Positions 34,367 through 44,046 of a stretch of DNA of 64,000 nucleotides are shown here, piece by piece (the first letter of the stretch is position 1; each line of letters begins with the position of its first letter). This DNA comes from Neobacillus sp. PS3-34 (GTDB lineage Bacteria > Bacillota > Bacilli > Bacillales > Cytobacillaceae). The notes beneath the pieces were generated by a model. The model was not told the DNA's origin and did not search any database. It saw only the letters and a list, made by a program, of their open reading frames with translations. Position numbers and translations under genes: made by a program. The stretch covers positions 62,001 through 126,000 of the forward strand of contig NZ_CP133267.1 in NCBI RefSeq assembly GCF_030915465.1. Direction: 5' to 3'.

Positions 34367-35642
34367 ATGAAGTTTAAAATGCAGGACAAACAAAATCAAC
34401 TAATTGAAAGAATTTCCGATAAACATTTAGTAGTTGGTATAGATATAGCCCAACAGTTACACGTTGCGAGAGCCGTGAACTTCCGGGGCATTATTGTCGG
34501 AGATCCCCTTCCATTTGAGAATAATGAAGAGGGTTTTGAGAAGCTATTAAACTGGATACAAAAGCTGAAAGGAATAAATAAACTCGAGGACACCATTGTT
34601 GGAATGGAACCGACAGGCCATTACTGGGTCAACCTCTCAAAGTGGTTAATAACCCAGGACATTGAAGTAGTTACTGTAAATCCTCACTTGGTCAAACGAA
34701 ATAAGGAAAATCGAGATAATACTCAATCAAAAAGTGATAAGAAAGACGCTTTGGTAATAGCCGATATGGTGAAGAACGGATACTATTCCTTTGTAAGGCA
34801 GCTCTTCCGAACCGTATGAAAAACTTAGGGTTCTCATATCCAATCGGGATGTTGTAGTTAAAAGGCTTGTAAGTTCTGTCAATCAATTAAACCGCTGGGT
34901 GGACATTGTTTTTCCAGAACTCAGGCAAGTATTTAAGGACATAACAGCGAAAGGGGCAATCGCAACCCTTAAGCTTTTCCCCTCCCCTTCAGATCTGATT
35001 TCAAAGAATCCTGCCGAAATAGTTACTGGGTGGAAAACACTTATGAAGAGGCAGCCTGGGTTAAAGAAAGCCTATCTGATTCTCAATGTAGCCAGGAAAT
35101 CAGTTGGTACAACTCAAGCAATCGAGGCATACAAATTGCATCTGGAACAATTACTCGAAGAGTATGACCTAACGGTTCAACAACTGGATAGAGTTGAGCG
35201 TGCAATTAAAGATGTATTATCTAAAATTCCTTTTGCCAATAAGCTTCTTATGATTAAAGGAATTAGTGAGATTTCATTGGCCGGTATATTAGGTGAAGCA
35301 GGAGATTTAAGCGGGTTTTCACACGGCAATTCCTTACTCCGCCATGCAGGGCTCCACCTCTCCGAAGCCAGTTCAGGGAAATGGAAAGGACAAATTGTTC
35401 TATCAAAGCGTGGCAGATCGAGACTAAGACGTTTCCTCTATCTAGCCACTATGAGTCTAGTGATGAACAATCCGGAATTCAAGACCCTCCATTCCCATAA
35501 CGTTAAAGTGAAAAAGATGAAGAAAATGAAATCCATCATGAAGCTTGTCGGGAAACTGGCAAGGGTCTTTGTAGGAATCGCACGCAAGGATGAACCTTAT
35601 TGTGCTAAAAAGGTTTATGCTCTAACGGATTTGGCTGCTTAA
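34367..35642 (+). pseudogene. IS110-family DEDD recombinase (element B), frameshifted
   Basis: The copy reads like element A until about 34800. There GGCAGCTCTTCC replaces GGCCTTCTTCC, a net gain of one base that shifts the frame after VRQLFRTV. The rest (34899-35642) is intact in another frame. The catalytic D-E-DD residues lie before the break and the serine domain after it, so this copy should be inactive alone but could be mobilised by element A. The change might also be an assembly error between near-identical copies. Confidence 0.75.
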
Positions 35643-35676
35643 GTTAAATTCTTGTTTCCAAAAGAATTATATCGAG

Positions 35677-35867
35677 TGTTGGCTTATTCGCAGGATTTCA
35701 AATATGTACGGAGTACCAGATTTATTCAACAAAAGGGCACTGACCCATACCTTTAGCTAGACTGGCCTCCACCCCTTGGATAGGCATAACGAAGGAATGA
35801 AAGGGCCAGATGGACCCGTTGAGACATGGGAGGGAAAGCCTCCAGGGGCGGCGTGGAGAAGTACATT
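35677..35867 (+). ncRNA. Putative bridge RNA of element B
   Basis: Same guides as element A: TTATTCAAC (35722-35730) complementary to right flank 36032-36040, CCTTTAG (35750-35756) against left target CCGATAG (five of seven), AGGAATG (35793-35799) against CATTCCT. It differs at about 35804-35811 (GGGCCAGATGG versus GCGGCCAATGG) between the donor guide halves. Confidence 0.65.
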
Positions 35868-36048
35868 ATATGGTAAAATATGGAGTGTAATTATACTCCT
35901 TTATTTAACTATGTCTTCACGTAGCCTAAATGTCCTCAAATTACTTCATACAGCCAGTAAAAAATATCTTTGGTGGATGAAATCCTGCGAATTAGCGAGC
36001 ATTCGGGAGAAAAACGAATTAAACTGAGGGAGTTGAATAAGTGTATTA

Positions 36049-36516
36049 TTATTTTATTTTTGCTACTCCCAATGCAAAATGATTCCAAAGAATATTCTCT
36101 ACTAATTCAGATTCTGTTTCTTCACAATCAATAATTAGGATAATCTCAGAGTGTTTACCTCTTAAAACTCTTTTTTTCTTCTTTATAACTAATTCAGTAA
36201 AAAGTCGAATAACGAATCCTATAACAAATCCAATAAAGGCACAAATGATTCCCCAGTAAATGGGACCCCATGACATTTTAAATCCTATACTTGCACCAAT
36301 AACAGAGAAGGCTGTTGCAAGTGCCGTCCCTATATCTATAAGTGATGTACCGTCGGAGCGATGAATGGAATCGAAAACATTACGTTCCTCAGTTCGATTA
36401 TCTAGTGGGACAGCAAATATTTTTTCTTTATTAATCCCTTTTTTCTCTAATGTTGAAATTGCCATTTCTAAAAAGGCATTACTTTCAAAAGTTGAAAATA
36501 GCTGCAAATTCATCAC
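36049..36516 (-). CDS. Membrane protein with ferredoxin-like ends, unknown
   Basis: 155 residues. A soluble N-terminal part (about 1-60, LFSTFESNAFLEMAISTLEKKGI) is followed by two helices (about 62-80 and 85-108, glycine-rich) and a C-terminal strand-helix EIILIIDCEETESELVENILW. The fold resembles general stress or permease-associated proteins with a split soluble domain. It overlaps the upstream gene by four bases, so the two are translationally coupled. Its stop lies 16 bases from element B. Confidence 0.6.
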   Translation of the reverse strand: MMNLQLFSTFESNAFLEMAISTLEKKGINKEKIFAVPLDNRTEERNVFDSIHRSDGTSLIDIGTALATAFSVIGASIGFKMSWGPIYWGIICAFIGFVIGFVIRLFTELVIKKKKRVLRGKHSEIILIIDCEETESELVENILWNHFALGVAKIK

Positions 36517-37301
36517 TTCACTTTTTGTCCTTTTAGTATTCTAAAACCTTTTGCTTGATAATTTTCTTTTAAATAACCTCTTTGTTCCTTTTCATAAAGT
36601 TTATTATTTTCAACTGTATTCATATACGAATCAAAAACTGAAAAACCATAGACTGAAGGAAGAAATAAAAGCCATTCTGGCTTTACAACAGACGTAGCTT
36701 CTTGGACTTTACCTAAACCTAAGAGGGAAACAGCTTCTAAGGCATGTGAAAAATAAAAAAAAATGACTAACCAAATGATTACAAAAAAAGCTGTCAATAT
36801 CCTATGGATATAGAGTTGTCCCAGACCTGGCACAAATAGTGACCATATGACGGAAAGAACAGGGTTTCTTTTATCTAGGTAATTAATTTCTAATGCCCCT
36901 AAACTGAATGTATTGAAACGGTGTTCTTCACGCTCTGCTAAAATATATACCTTGTTCATATCCACTGTCGTCCGATAACTATCCCAAATCCCAAAAATAT
37001 AAACAGGAATATACATCAGGAGCCATCTAGTATTTAAAACATCTTTAGTCATCTCTATATTTCCTTGAAAGGAGTAAATCATTGCAAGATTAACATGAGC
37101 GTTTAGATTGACAATAACTTCCCAAATAAATAACACATAACCTCTAATGTATTTTGATAAAAGCAGATGCCCGAATCCTGGGAATGCTGCTGACCACCAA
37201 GCAATGATATAAGGGTTTCGTAAATGAATTTGAGAAGTTCCAACAATGCTAACATGAGCTTTATAGCGTCTGGCAGTATTATCATTCGTATAGTTGTCCA
37301 T
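36513..37301 (-). CDS. Multi-pass membrane protein with two TM2-like repeats
   Basis: 262 residues with an internal duplication: NPYIIAWWSAAFPGFGHLLL near residue 27 and NPVLSVIWSLFVPGLGQLYI near residue 143. Each is followed by a helix, a long loop and a PVYIFGIWDSYRTTVDMNK or PSVYGFSVFDSYMNTVENNK block. The P-G-x-G-x-L pattern is that of TM2-type membrane hairpins. Likely four or more helices. Function unknown; forms an operon with 36049-36516. Confidence 0.65.
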   Translation of the reverse strand: MDNYTNDNTARRYKAHVSIVGTSQIHLRNPYIIAWWSAAFPGFGHLLLSKYIRGYVLFIWEVIVNLNAHVNLAMIYSFQGNIEMTKDVLNTRWLLMYIPVYIFGIWDSYRTTVDMNKVYILAEREEHRFNTFSLGALEINYLDKRNPVLSVIWSLFVPGLGQLYIHRILTAFFVIIWLVIFFYFSHALEAVSLLGLGKVQEATSVVKPEWLLFLPSVYGFSVFDSYMNTVENNKLYEKEQRGYLKENYQAKGFRILKGQKVK

Positions 37302-37369
37302 TTAATACCACCTTAGGAAAACATTTTATTTGCACTAGTTTCCCACAAAATGTTTTTCTTATTATAATT

Positions 37370-37455
37370 TTCTTAGTGAACTAAACTGACCCGTTAGCAC
37401 AATAAAAAAGCCACCAGAAATGGCAGCTGGATCTTCAATTCTTACACTCATTATG
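37370..37455 (+). repeat. Intergenic repeat copy 29
   Basis: TTTTCTTAGTGAACTAAACTG, ACCCGTTAGCACAATAAAAAAG, hairpin GCCACC...GGCAGC, TCTTACACTCATTA. Confidence 0.75.
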
Positions 37456-37457
37456 GT

Positions 37458-37871
37458 CTATCTACTTAGAAGTTTTTCTCTTTTATTTTCAGGTTGTTTC
37501 AACCAGTAACGAACTCCCTTACCAGCTAGAGGTTCATCATTAAACCGTGGTATGATGTGAAGGTGGCTATGGAAAATAGATTGATTTGAAACTTCACCTA
37601 CGTTCCAACCTAGTGTATAGCCATCTGGTGAATATTTTTCATCAAGATATTTCTTAGCATTTTGTAGGAGTTCATATGTATCATTCCATTCTTCATTTGT
37701 TAATTCAAATGCATTAGCGTGATGTTTTTTAGGCACTATTAGACCGCAGCCTTCTAATACATCTTGTTGTTTATTGTGCTGTAAAAAATAACTCGTCTTA
37801 TTTTCAAAAACAATATTCTGTTCTATGTCTTTCTGTGGATTGCAAAAAGGGCAATTTACATCGTAAGGCAT
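37458..37871 (-). CDS. HIT family protein
   Basis: 137 residues from the ATG at 37871, preceded by AAGGAGG; the longer frame has 19 extra residues partly encoded by repeat-like DNA. NCPFCNPQKDIE gives a CxxC, and SIFHSHLHIIPRF is the histidine-triad motif (HxHxHxx). HIT proteins hydrolyse nucleoside phosphoramidates or dinucleoside polyphosphates. This one sits 56 bases after a DinB-family gene and may be cotranscribed. Confidence 0.87.
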   Translation of the reverse strand: MPYDVNCPFCNPQKDIEQNIVFENKTSYFLQHNKQQDVLEGCGLIVPKKHHANAFELTNEEWNDTYELLQNAKKYLDEKYSPDGYTLGWNVGEVSNQSIFHSHLHIIPRFNDEPLAGKGVRYWLKQPENKREKLLSR

Positions 37872-37927
37872 AGTTACCTCCTTATTTGTTAGTACAACAA
37901 GAAAAATGACTAAAATATTTTTTTGCA

Positions 37928-38413
37928 TTAATTATTTGAATGAGATGAAAGACCCCGTCCAATAAGGTTTGCAGATACTGGCTTTTTCCCTATTTCCCTT
38001 GCCCAAATTGATAATTGTCCAATGTGATGAATTTCGTGGGCAATTACATGTCGAATAACCTCACCCCAAGTATCCGTTACAACTCTTCCATCTGGTAAGG
38101 TATCGTAATATAATTGATTTTCCATGCTCCCATCCCAGTTGTTCACAAAGTTCTCCACTTCCGTTCGGTATTCAGCGTCTAATTTCCGAACCTGATTCAA
38201 GCTCTTATATCCATCAAAACTCTCCATAAAGTCTGTTTTACCTTGCAAAACACGTATCCAGCTCCATTCCACATCAACTATATGGAAGAGTGTATGCAAT
38301 ATACTGCCTACTCCGCCAGTTCGGTTGCGTAAAAGCTCATCTTCACTTAACTCCTCACACCATTGATACCATTCTTCTCTGACCATCCAGTTATAGTGAA
38401 AAAATGTTTGCAA
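37928..38413 (-). CDS. DinB family protein
   Basis: 161 residues from a TTG at 38413, chosen because GGAGGG lies 6 bases upstream. Four-helix DinB/YfiT bundle with metal-binding histidines: SILHTLFHIVDVEW and VIRHVIAHEIHHIGQLSIW. DinB-like proteins in Bacillus include bacillithiol-dependent transferases. The substrate is unknown. The next gene downstream is a HIT protein. Confidence 0.8.
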   Translation of the reverse strand: MQTFFHYNWMVREEWYQWCEELSEDELLRNRTGGVGSILHTLFHIVDVEWSWIRVLQGKTDFMESFDGYKSLNQVRKLDAEYRTEVENFVNNWDGSMENQLYYDTLPDGRVVTDTWGEVIRHVIAHEIHHIGQLSIWAREIGKKPVSANLIGRGLSSHSNN

Positions 38414-38430
38414 TGAAATCCCTCCATCGT

Positions 38431-38560
38431 TCAAGAATATGTCAATCGATAAAAATACTTCTGAGAATAAATCAAAACTGACTCTGGTATTACTATTTCA
38501 ACTAATCTACTATATTTCCTTCTTCAACTTTCCTCCGGTTAATAAAAAAATCACCAAGCG
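38431..38560 (+). repeat. Dispersed ~100-bp repeat (copy b) plus diverged repeat copy 30
   Basis: 38431-38537 is near-identical to 5694-5800 (GTTCAAGAATATGTCAA ... TTCCTTCTTCAACTT). It continues into a diverged module TCCTCCGGTTAATAAAAAAA. Confidence 0.7.
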
Positions 38561-38594
38561 TACCTTCTCTTATATCGATTTCATCTCTATTCAA

Positions 38595-38637
38595 AAAAGA
38601 CAGGACCGGTTTTCTCAACTGATCCTGACTTTTTTGT
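38595..38637 (-). terminator. Terminator after ABC transporter pair
   Basis: AAAAAAGACAGGACC and GATCCTGACTTTTTT pair with a few mismatches, 34 bases beyond the stop of the second ABC gene. Confidence 0.75.
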
Positions 38638-38670
38638 TTATTTATGATTTAACCCTATACTGAGTTCCGT

Positions 38671-40500
38671 TTAAGCTACCACCAACGCATTGAATTGCGC
38701 CTTTATCAGGTCATAGTATTCGGCACGATGCTCCATTAACTGTTCATGATTACCCTGTTCTTTAATTTCCCCATGGTCCAGGACAAAAATATGGTCTGCT
38801 TCTCGGATCGTCGATAAACGGTGAGCGATAATAATGGCGGTACGCCCTTTTAGAAGAGAACGCATGGCCTGTTGAATCTTAAGTTCTGTCTCGGTATCGA
38901 TACTCGCTGTTGCTTCATCGAGAATTAAAATTTTAGGGTCAGCCAGTATCGCCCGTGCAAAGGATAGAAGCTGCCTTTCTCCAACCGATAGAACATTCCC
39001 ACGTTCCTCTACCTCAGTATGATAGCCATTCGCCAGTTTTTCAATGAAGGTATGCGCACCAACAGCTTTTGCTGCTTGTGCTACTTCCTCGTCTGTTGCA
39101 TCAGGACGGCCAAATCGGATATTTTCCATAATCGTGCCGGAAAAAATAAACGTATCCTGCAATACGATGCTTATTTGATTTCTCAGACTTGTTAGAGACA
39201 TATCCTTTAAATCTACTCCATCTATTTTGACACGTCCGCTCGTTGGATCATAAAATCTGCTGATTAAATTCACAATGGTTGTTTTGCCTGAACCAGTGTG
39301 ACCTACTAAAGCAACCGTCTGGCCAGCCTTCATTTCAAGCGATACATTGTTTAACGCTTTTCTTTTTTCATCATATGAGAAGGAAACATGATCAAACTCA
39401 ACATGGCCTTTCATTTCATGTAATTCAATTGAATGATCGTGATCCGAGACAATTGGCTTTTCATCTAAAAATTCAAAAATCCGTTCAGAAGAAGCCATTC
39501 CCATCAGCAGCTGATTGTACACCTGTCCGATTCTTGAGATAGGTTCCCAAAACATTCCCAAATAAAAGGCGAAGGAAACGAAGACACCTATCGATATTGA
39601 ACCAGTCTGGATCAAATGCGCACCGTACCAGATTAACACTGCTGTTCCGACAGCATTGGTTATTTCAACCATTGGCCTGAACATCGCATTCTTTTGCGAG
39701 GCCGAACGCCAGCTTTCGAACGTTTCCGTGTTGACTCCATCGAAGAACTCCATGTTTTCCTTTTCTTGAGTAAAAGACTGCGTTACCCTTATCCCCTGCA
39801 TGCTTTCATTTAAATGGGAATTCAGTTTTGACTGTTTCATTCTCACTGTCTGCCATGACCTCCGGATATTCTGGCGCAAACTGGTTGAGATGAAGAACAT
39901 TATCGGAAGAATCACCATTATAGCAAGTGTTAATTGTGGGCTTAGGGTAAATAGGATGAAACATACCCCTATCAAAAGAACCATGTCAGTTAATACATTA
40001 ATAACTCCATTTGTAAAAAGCTCCTGAAGGGAGTTGATATCATTCATAATTCTGACCAGGATCGAACCTGCAGATCGCTGATCAAAAAAACGGTGTGATA
40101 AACTTTGTACATGGGTAAACAAATGCTTTCGAAGGTCATAAATGACACCTTGCCCAAGGGCATTCATCCATTTAATACGGAAAATATTCGCTATATAGGA
40201 AGCTGAATATAATACCGCAATTGTTGCTACCAGAATGGTCAGCAGTTGGGTATCTTTATTCTTCAATGCCCTATCAAGGGTATAAACACCAATCAGTATC
40301 GGAATGATCAGCCTTACCGCCGTTGTAATCACAACCATGAGGATTGAAAGCGGCAAAAGGTTTTTCTGGTATGGCTTCATATAGCTGAATAACCGCAGCA
40401 TTTGCTTCCAGTTAAACGGCTTATCAATCACAACATCCTGTGAATATCTAAATCTATTTAAAACATTTTCATTAACTGCTTTCTTTTTCAAATTTCCCAC
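38671..40500 (-). CDS. ABC multidrug exporter half-transporter (YfiC-like)
   Basis: 609 residues: six-helix ABC_membrane domain (about 35-320) then an ATPase domain. Walker A is GHTGSGKTT and Walker B ILILDEATASID with catalytic Glu. The signature is LSVGERQLLSFAR rather than LSGGQ, and the H-loop is IIIAHRLS. With its partner, which has Asp instead of the catalytic Glu, it would form a heterodimeric exporter with one degenerate ATP site. Seven bases after the first gene, so an operon. Similar in layout to B. subtilis YfiBC. Confidence 0.87.
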   Translation of the reverse strand: MGNLKKKAVNENVLNRFRYSQDVVIDKPFNWKQMLRLFSYMKPYQKNLLPLSILMVVITTAVRLIIPILIGVYTLDRALKNKDTQLLTILVATIAVLYSASYIANIFRIKWMNALGQGVIYDLRKHLFTHVQSLSHRFFDQRSAGSILVRIMNDINSLQELFTNGVINVLTDMVLLIGVCFILFTLSPQLTLAIMVILPIMFFISTSLRQNIRRSWQTVRMKQSKLNSHLNESMQGIRVTQSFTQEKENMEFFDGVNTETFESWRSASQKNAMFRPMVEITNAVGTAVLIWYGAHLIQTGSISIGVFVSFAFYLGMFWEPISRIGQVYNQLLMGMASSERIFEFLDEKPIVSDHDHSIELHEMKGHVEFDHVSFSYDEKRKALNNVSLEMKAGQTVALVGHTGSGKTTIVNLISRFYDPTSGRVKIDGVDLKDMSLTSLRNQISIVLQDTFIFSGTIMENIRFGRPDATDEEVAQAAKAVGAHTFIEKLANGYHTEVEERGNVLSVGERQLLSFARAILADPKILILDEATASIDTETELKIQQAMRSLLKGRTAIIIAHRLSTIREADHIFVLDHGEIKEQGNHEQLMEHRAEYYDLIKAQFNALVVA

Positions 40501-40506
40501 CTCCTA

Positions 40507-42251
40507 TTACCCTGCAAGGACTTTTTTCTGATCCTGGAATTGAATATCATAGATCCGTTGATATAGTCCGTTATTTTTAATCAGCTCATCATGTATTCCC
40601 CGTTCAACAATTTGGCCATTATCCAAAACGAGTATTTCGTCCGCATGCTTAAGAGATGAAATACGGTGGGCAATAATAAACGTCGTCCGCGCCTCATTAC
40701 TTCCTTCAGCGCCATTTGAATCCTGAATTCCGTTTCCATGTCCACTGCACTGGTGGCATCGTCCAATATTAATATGCTTGGATTGACACAGATTGCCCGT
40801 GCAATCGCAATTCTTTGTTTTTGTCCGCCTGACAGCCCCATGCCTCTTTCACCAAGAAGGGTATCGTAACCATCCGGTAGTTCCATGATAAAATCATGCG
40901 CCTGGGCACGTTTGGCTGCATCGATGATTTCTTCCATTGTTGCATTTGGATTGCCGTAAGAGATATTTGACTTAATGCTTGAGGAAAAGAGGAAGGATTC
41001 CTGTAGGACAAATCCAATGTTTCCTCTTAACGAGTGTAAGGAATATTCCTTTACATCGATGCCATCAATCAAAACCTTACCCTTTGCCGGTTCGTAAAAC
41101 CTGGTCAGCATTTGCGTTATGCTCGTTTTCCCAGAGCCAGTCGATCCAATTAGGCCGATGACTTTTCCTGGTTCTGCTTTAAATGTAATATCGGTAAGCG
41201 CTTCTTGATCCTCTGAGCCATAACGTAGGGTAACATTTTGGAATTCAACCTCACCCTTAAGTTTTTCTTTCGCAACAGGCTCTTTTATTTCGATAATTTC
41301 ATTTTCAGCTTCAAGAACCTCAAGCAGCCTTTCTCCGGATGCTTTTGCCTGTGAAAATAAATTGACCACGAATCCCAGGTTCATGATAGGCCACATGATA
41401 TACCATACAAGACTGTAGAATGCGACAAGCTCTCCTGGCTTCAGATCCCCGCTAATAACCAAATAGCCACCATATGCCAGCAGAAGGACAACGCTTATAT
41501 TTCCCAAGTACTCCATTAATGGAAAATACTTTGCCCAAATGCTTGATGTAAAAAGGAACTGGTCCTTGTAGTCCCGATTGGAATCATTGAATTTACCAAT
41601 CTCAAACTCTTCTCTGGAAAGTGATTTAACCGTATTAATCCCGCTGATATTTTCCTGCACTTTCGTATTCAATTTCCCGAAAGACTTTCTGATTGCCCTA
41701 AAGGCCGGATGAACTGATTTATCGAATTTGTAAACAACCAGCGCTAAAAAAGGCAGTGTAACTAATGTAACGAATGTTAGGGAAACAGAATAATAGCACA
41801 TAACAGAAAATGAGATCGCGATTAATAACACAAATCGAAGCAATTCTGCGAATCCAAAGGAAAGGAAAAAACGAAAACCTTCAACATCCGCTGTCAGCCT
41901 GGACATTAAGTCCCCTGTCTTTGCATTATCATAGTATTTGAAAGGTAAATATTGCAGCTTTTCGTATAGTGCATTTCTCATCTTATATACTGACGAAATA
42001 CCAAACAAATCCCCGGTATATTGATTGATATAAGTAGCTACTCCCTTGATTACCATCAAACCCACAAACCCTAATGCCAGGTAGGGAATCCACGTATATT
42101 TACCACCAATTACTACGTCATCAATGGTCATCTGCAATATCATTGGATATACCACTGTGATCCCTGTTACAACGAGCATGAAAAGCATTGACCAAATAAA
42201 GTAATTTTTATAAGGCCAGTAATAAGACTTTAATTTTTTAAACGTATCCAT
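40507..42251 (-). pseudogene. ABC multidrug exporter half-transporter (YfiB-like), frameshifted near C-terminus
   Basis: About 580 residues when repaired. Membrane domain 1-310; Walker A GSTGSGKTS; signature LSGGQKQRIAIARA; Walker B ILILDDATSAVD, where Asp replaces the catalytic Glu. After KEVMRRGR the frame breaks near 40690. The other frame reads RTTFIIAHRISSLKHADEIL and ends QFQDQKKVLAG just before the next gene. The break removes the H-loop His in the shifted frame, so it would inactivate the pump if real. It could be a sequencing error in a GC-rich run. Confidence 0.82.
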
Positions 42252-42457
42252 TTATGATCCCCCTCGCTTGTTAATAATCAATTCTGTTCTAGATTGTTAA
42301 AAAATGGGTTAACCGTCGAATAACAAACGGAATTTTTATAAAATTTAGAACTGAACAAAAATATAACGTAATTATAAATATAACGGGTTTCGAAATATAT
42401 TTCCACCCTTTTTTGTTTGAATTTTCCACTTTCTTTTTAAAAATAATTTCAAATAAA

Positions 42458-42481
42458 AAGAGCTGTCTTCTGGACAACTCA
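42458..42481. terminator. Weak hairpin in intergenic region
   Basis: GAGCTGTC and GACAACTC pair around TTCTG. The surrounding 42260-42630 has no gene with a ribosome site. Confidence 0.4.
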
Positions 42482-42635
42482 ATCATTTACAGTATTCATG
42501 TGTCTTTGGTATAAGCAATCCCTTGCTTGTTCCTGGGAATCTTTACGGTTTCTTTAGTGTGCTTTGTTCTTTGGAGATCCTATGAAAAACATTTCTCCGC
42601 TTCTGCTGGAAGGATTTATCCATTAGCGACTTCTT

Positions 42636-43010
42636 ATTAGACATTTTGATCACTAGGCTGCCTGGTTTTGTCCAATAGAACCCTCTTAATAGGCATTTTG
42701 ATCACTCGCCTGCTAAGTTTTGCCAAATAGAGCACTCTTATTAGACATTTTAATCACTCGGTTGCCTAGTTTTGTCCAATAGAAGCCTTTTATTAGACAT
42801 TTTGATCACTGGGTTGCTTAGTTTTGTCCAATAGAAGCCTTTTATTAGACATTTTGATCACTGGGCTGCTTAGTTTTGTCCAATAGAAGCCTTTTATTAG
42901 ACATTTTGATTACTCGGCTGCCTGGTTTTGTCCAATAGAGCCCTTTTATATTAGACATTTTGATTACTCGGCTGCCTGGTTTTGTCCATTAGATTTTCCT
43001 ATTAGACAGT
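42636..43010. repeat. 52-bp tandem repeat, about seven copies
   Basis: Units begin ATTAGACATTTTGATCACT at 42636, 42688, 42740, 42792, 42844, 42896 and 42950, with a partial last unit at 43001. Spacing is 52 bases, once 54. Each unit also holds TGTCCAATAG, nearly complementary to TATTAGACA, so each can fold into a hairpin. Units differ by a few substitutions and the middle ones are most alike. The array ends inside the stop codon of the GNAT gene. Confidence 0.9.
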
Positions 43011-43538
43011 TCCGCTGAAGTCATGTTTAAATAGTTCAAAGTAATATAAATCCATCCCCCTCCAATGGATATCCTTAGTGTGTTTCATTCCCAATTTCTC
43101 CAAAACATTTTGTGACGCCTTATTATCTGGTTTTGTTAATCCAATCAATTTTTCACAATTTAATTCCTGAAATGCATATTGGACAGAAGCCTTTGCTCCT
43201 TCAAAAGCATATCCCTTTCCCCAACTTTCTTCTCCGAGGGCATATAAAACCTCAACTTCTTTTAAGTCAGGATAAAGATTCAACCCCATGTGACCTAATA
43301 AAGTTCCATCTTTTGTAGTTAACGCCCACGTTCCGAATCCATTTCTTTCCCAATGATCAGTGAAAAATTTAATCATTCCCACTGCTTCGTCATAATTATA
43401 GGCATCACGCTTTGGGAGCCATTTCCCGACATCCTTTTGTCCCAGGATTGCAGCATAACTATCAATATCATTTTGAGGATCAAACATTCTTAAGATCAAT
43501 CTATCTGTAAAAATCGGATTTGTTGTTTTTAATGACAT
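43002..43538 (-). CDS. GNAT family acetyltransferase, RimJ/RimL type
   Basis: 178 residues. It starts NPIFTDRLILRMFDPQNDID. Motif A is VEVLYALGEESWGKGYAFEG, then LIGLTKPDNKASQNVLEKLGM. Substrate unknown. The final codons and stop (GTC-TAA) come from the last unit of the 52-bp tandem repeat, so the array may have altered the C-terminus. Confidence 0.85.
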   Translation of the reverse strand: MSLKTTNPIFTDRLILRMFDPQNDIDSYAAILGQKDVGKWLPKRDAYNYDEAVGMIKFFTDHWERNGFGTWALTTKDGTLLGHMGLNLYPDLKEVEVLYALGEESWGKGYAFEGAKASVQYAFQELNCEKLIGLTKPDNKASQNVLEKLGMKHTKDIHWRGMDLYYFELFKHDFSGTV

Positions 43539-43884
43539 TCATCTTCTCCCCTTTTCTAAAATGTAGTTTTATTAAAATTGTCATGCTAAAAAACCGACCG
43601 TACAGTTTATTTTAATTTATTTTTATATTTTGTCAATAAATTTAAAATTTTCTTAATCTCGAACTAATTCTTGTCTTTTTTTAAAATGGACTTAGACGTT
43701 TTATTTGAATTGGGGAATTATTATTAGAGGTTCATTGGTGTACTTTTTTGATTACATATCAAGATCAGCTTTATCATAGGGGTCATTAAAAATAAAAATT
43801 GAACTGACATTAACCGTTTGTCCATATCAGGCAGGAAACTGACTGAATAGGTTGTATTAAGTAATTCTTGGAGGTGAAAAGACA

Positions 43885-43998
43885 ATGTCATGTTCCCATT
43901 CTGGAGGAGGCAGCAAGGGAAGTAGCTTTGCATTAATTGTTGTCCTTTTTATTTTGTTAATTATTGTCGGAACTTCTTTTATAAGAGGCGGATACTAA
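43885..43998 (+). CDS. YjcZ-family sporulation miniprotein
   Basis: 37 residues, too short for most gene finders. MSCSHSGGGSKGSSFAL is followed by one hydrophobic helix (IVVLFILLIIVG) and a short tail SFIRGGY. Gly/Ser-rich head plus a C-terminal FALIVVLFILLIIVG helix is the signature of YjcZ/YhaL-like small spore-formation proteins. GGAGGTG lies 8 bases before the ATG. A terminator follows. Confidence 0.85.
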   Translation: MSCSHSGGGSKGSSFALIVVLFILLIIVGTSFIRGGY

Positions 43999-44046
43999 TT
44001 AAATTTGCATTAAAAACCTACTCTCATTCTCCCCACCGTTTCTTCT

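Larger units (their letters stand above)
34264..36032 (+). mobile_element. IS110/IS1111-family element B (1769 bp)
   Basis: Same ends and core as element A (left end CATTCCTGTAGAG at 34264, right end ...GAGGGAG to 36032, then TTGAATAAG). Over about 1.77 kb I find only two differing spots relative to element A: near 34800, in the coding region, and near 35804, in the putative bridge RNA. Both are small indel clusters at GGCC-containing sequence. Very recent duplication by transposition. Confidence 0.85.

Noticed and set aside
10568..38413. Integron (attC) array
   Set aside because: One gene per repeat looks like a superintegron, but the repeats lack the R'/R'' core consensus (GTTRRRY with RYYYAAC) and no tyrosine integrase or attI is present in the window.
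42636..43010. CRISPR array
   Set aside because: The unit is contiguous 52-bp tandem repetition; there are no unique spacers between constant repeats, and no cas genes.
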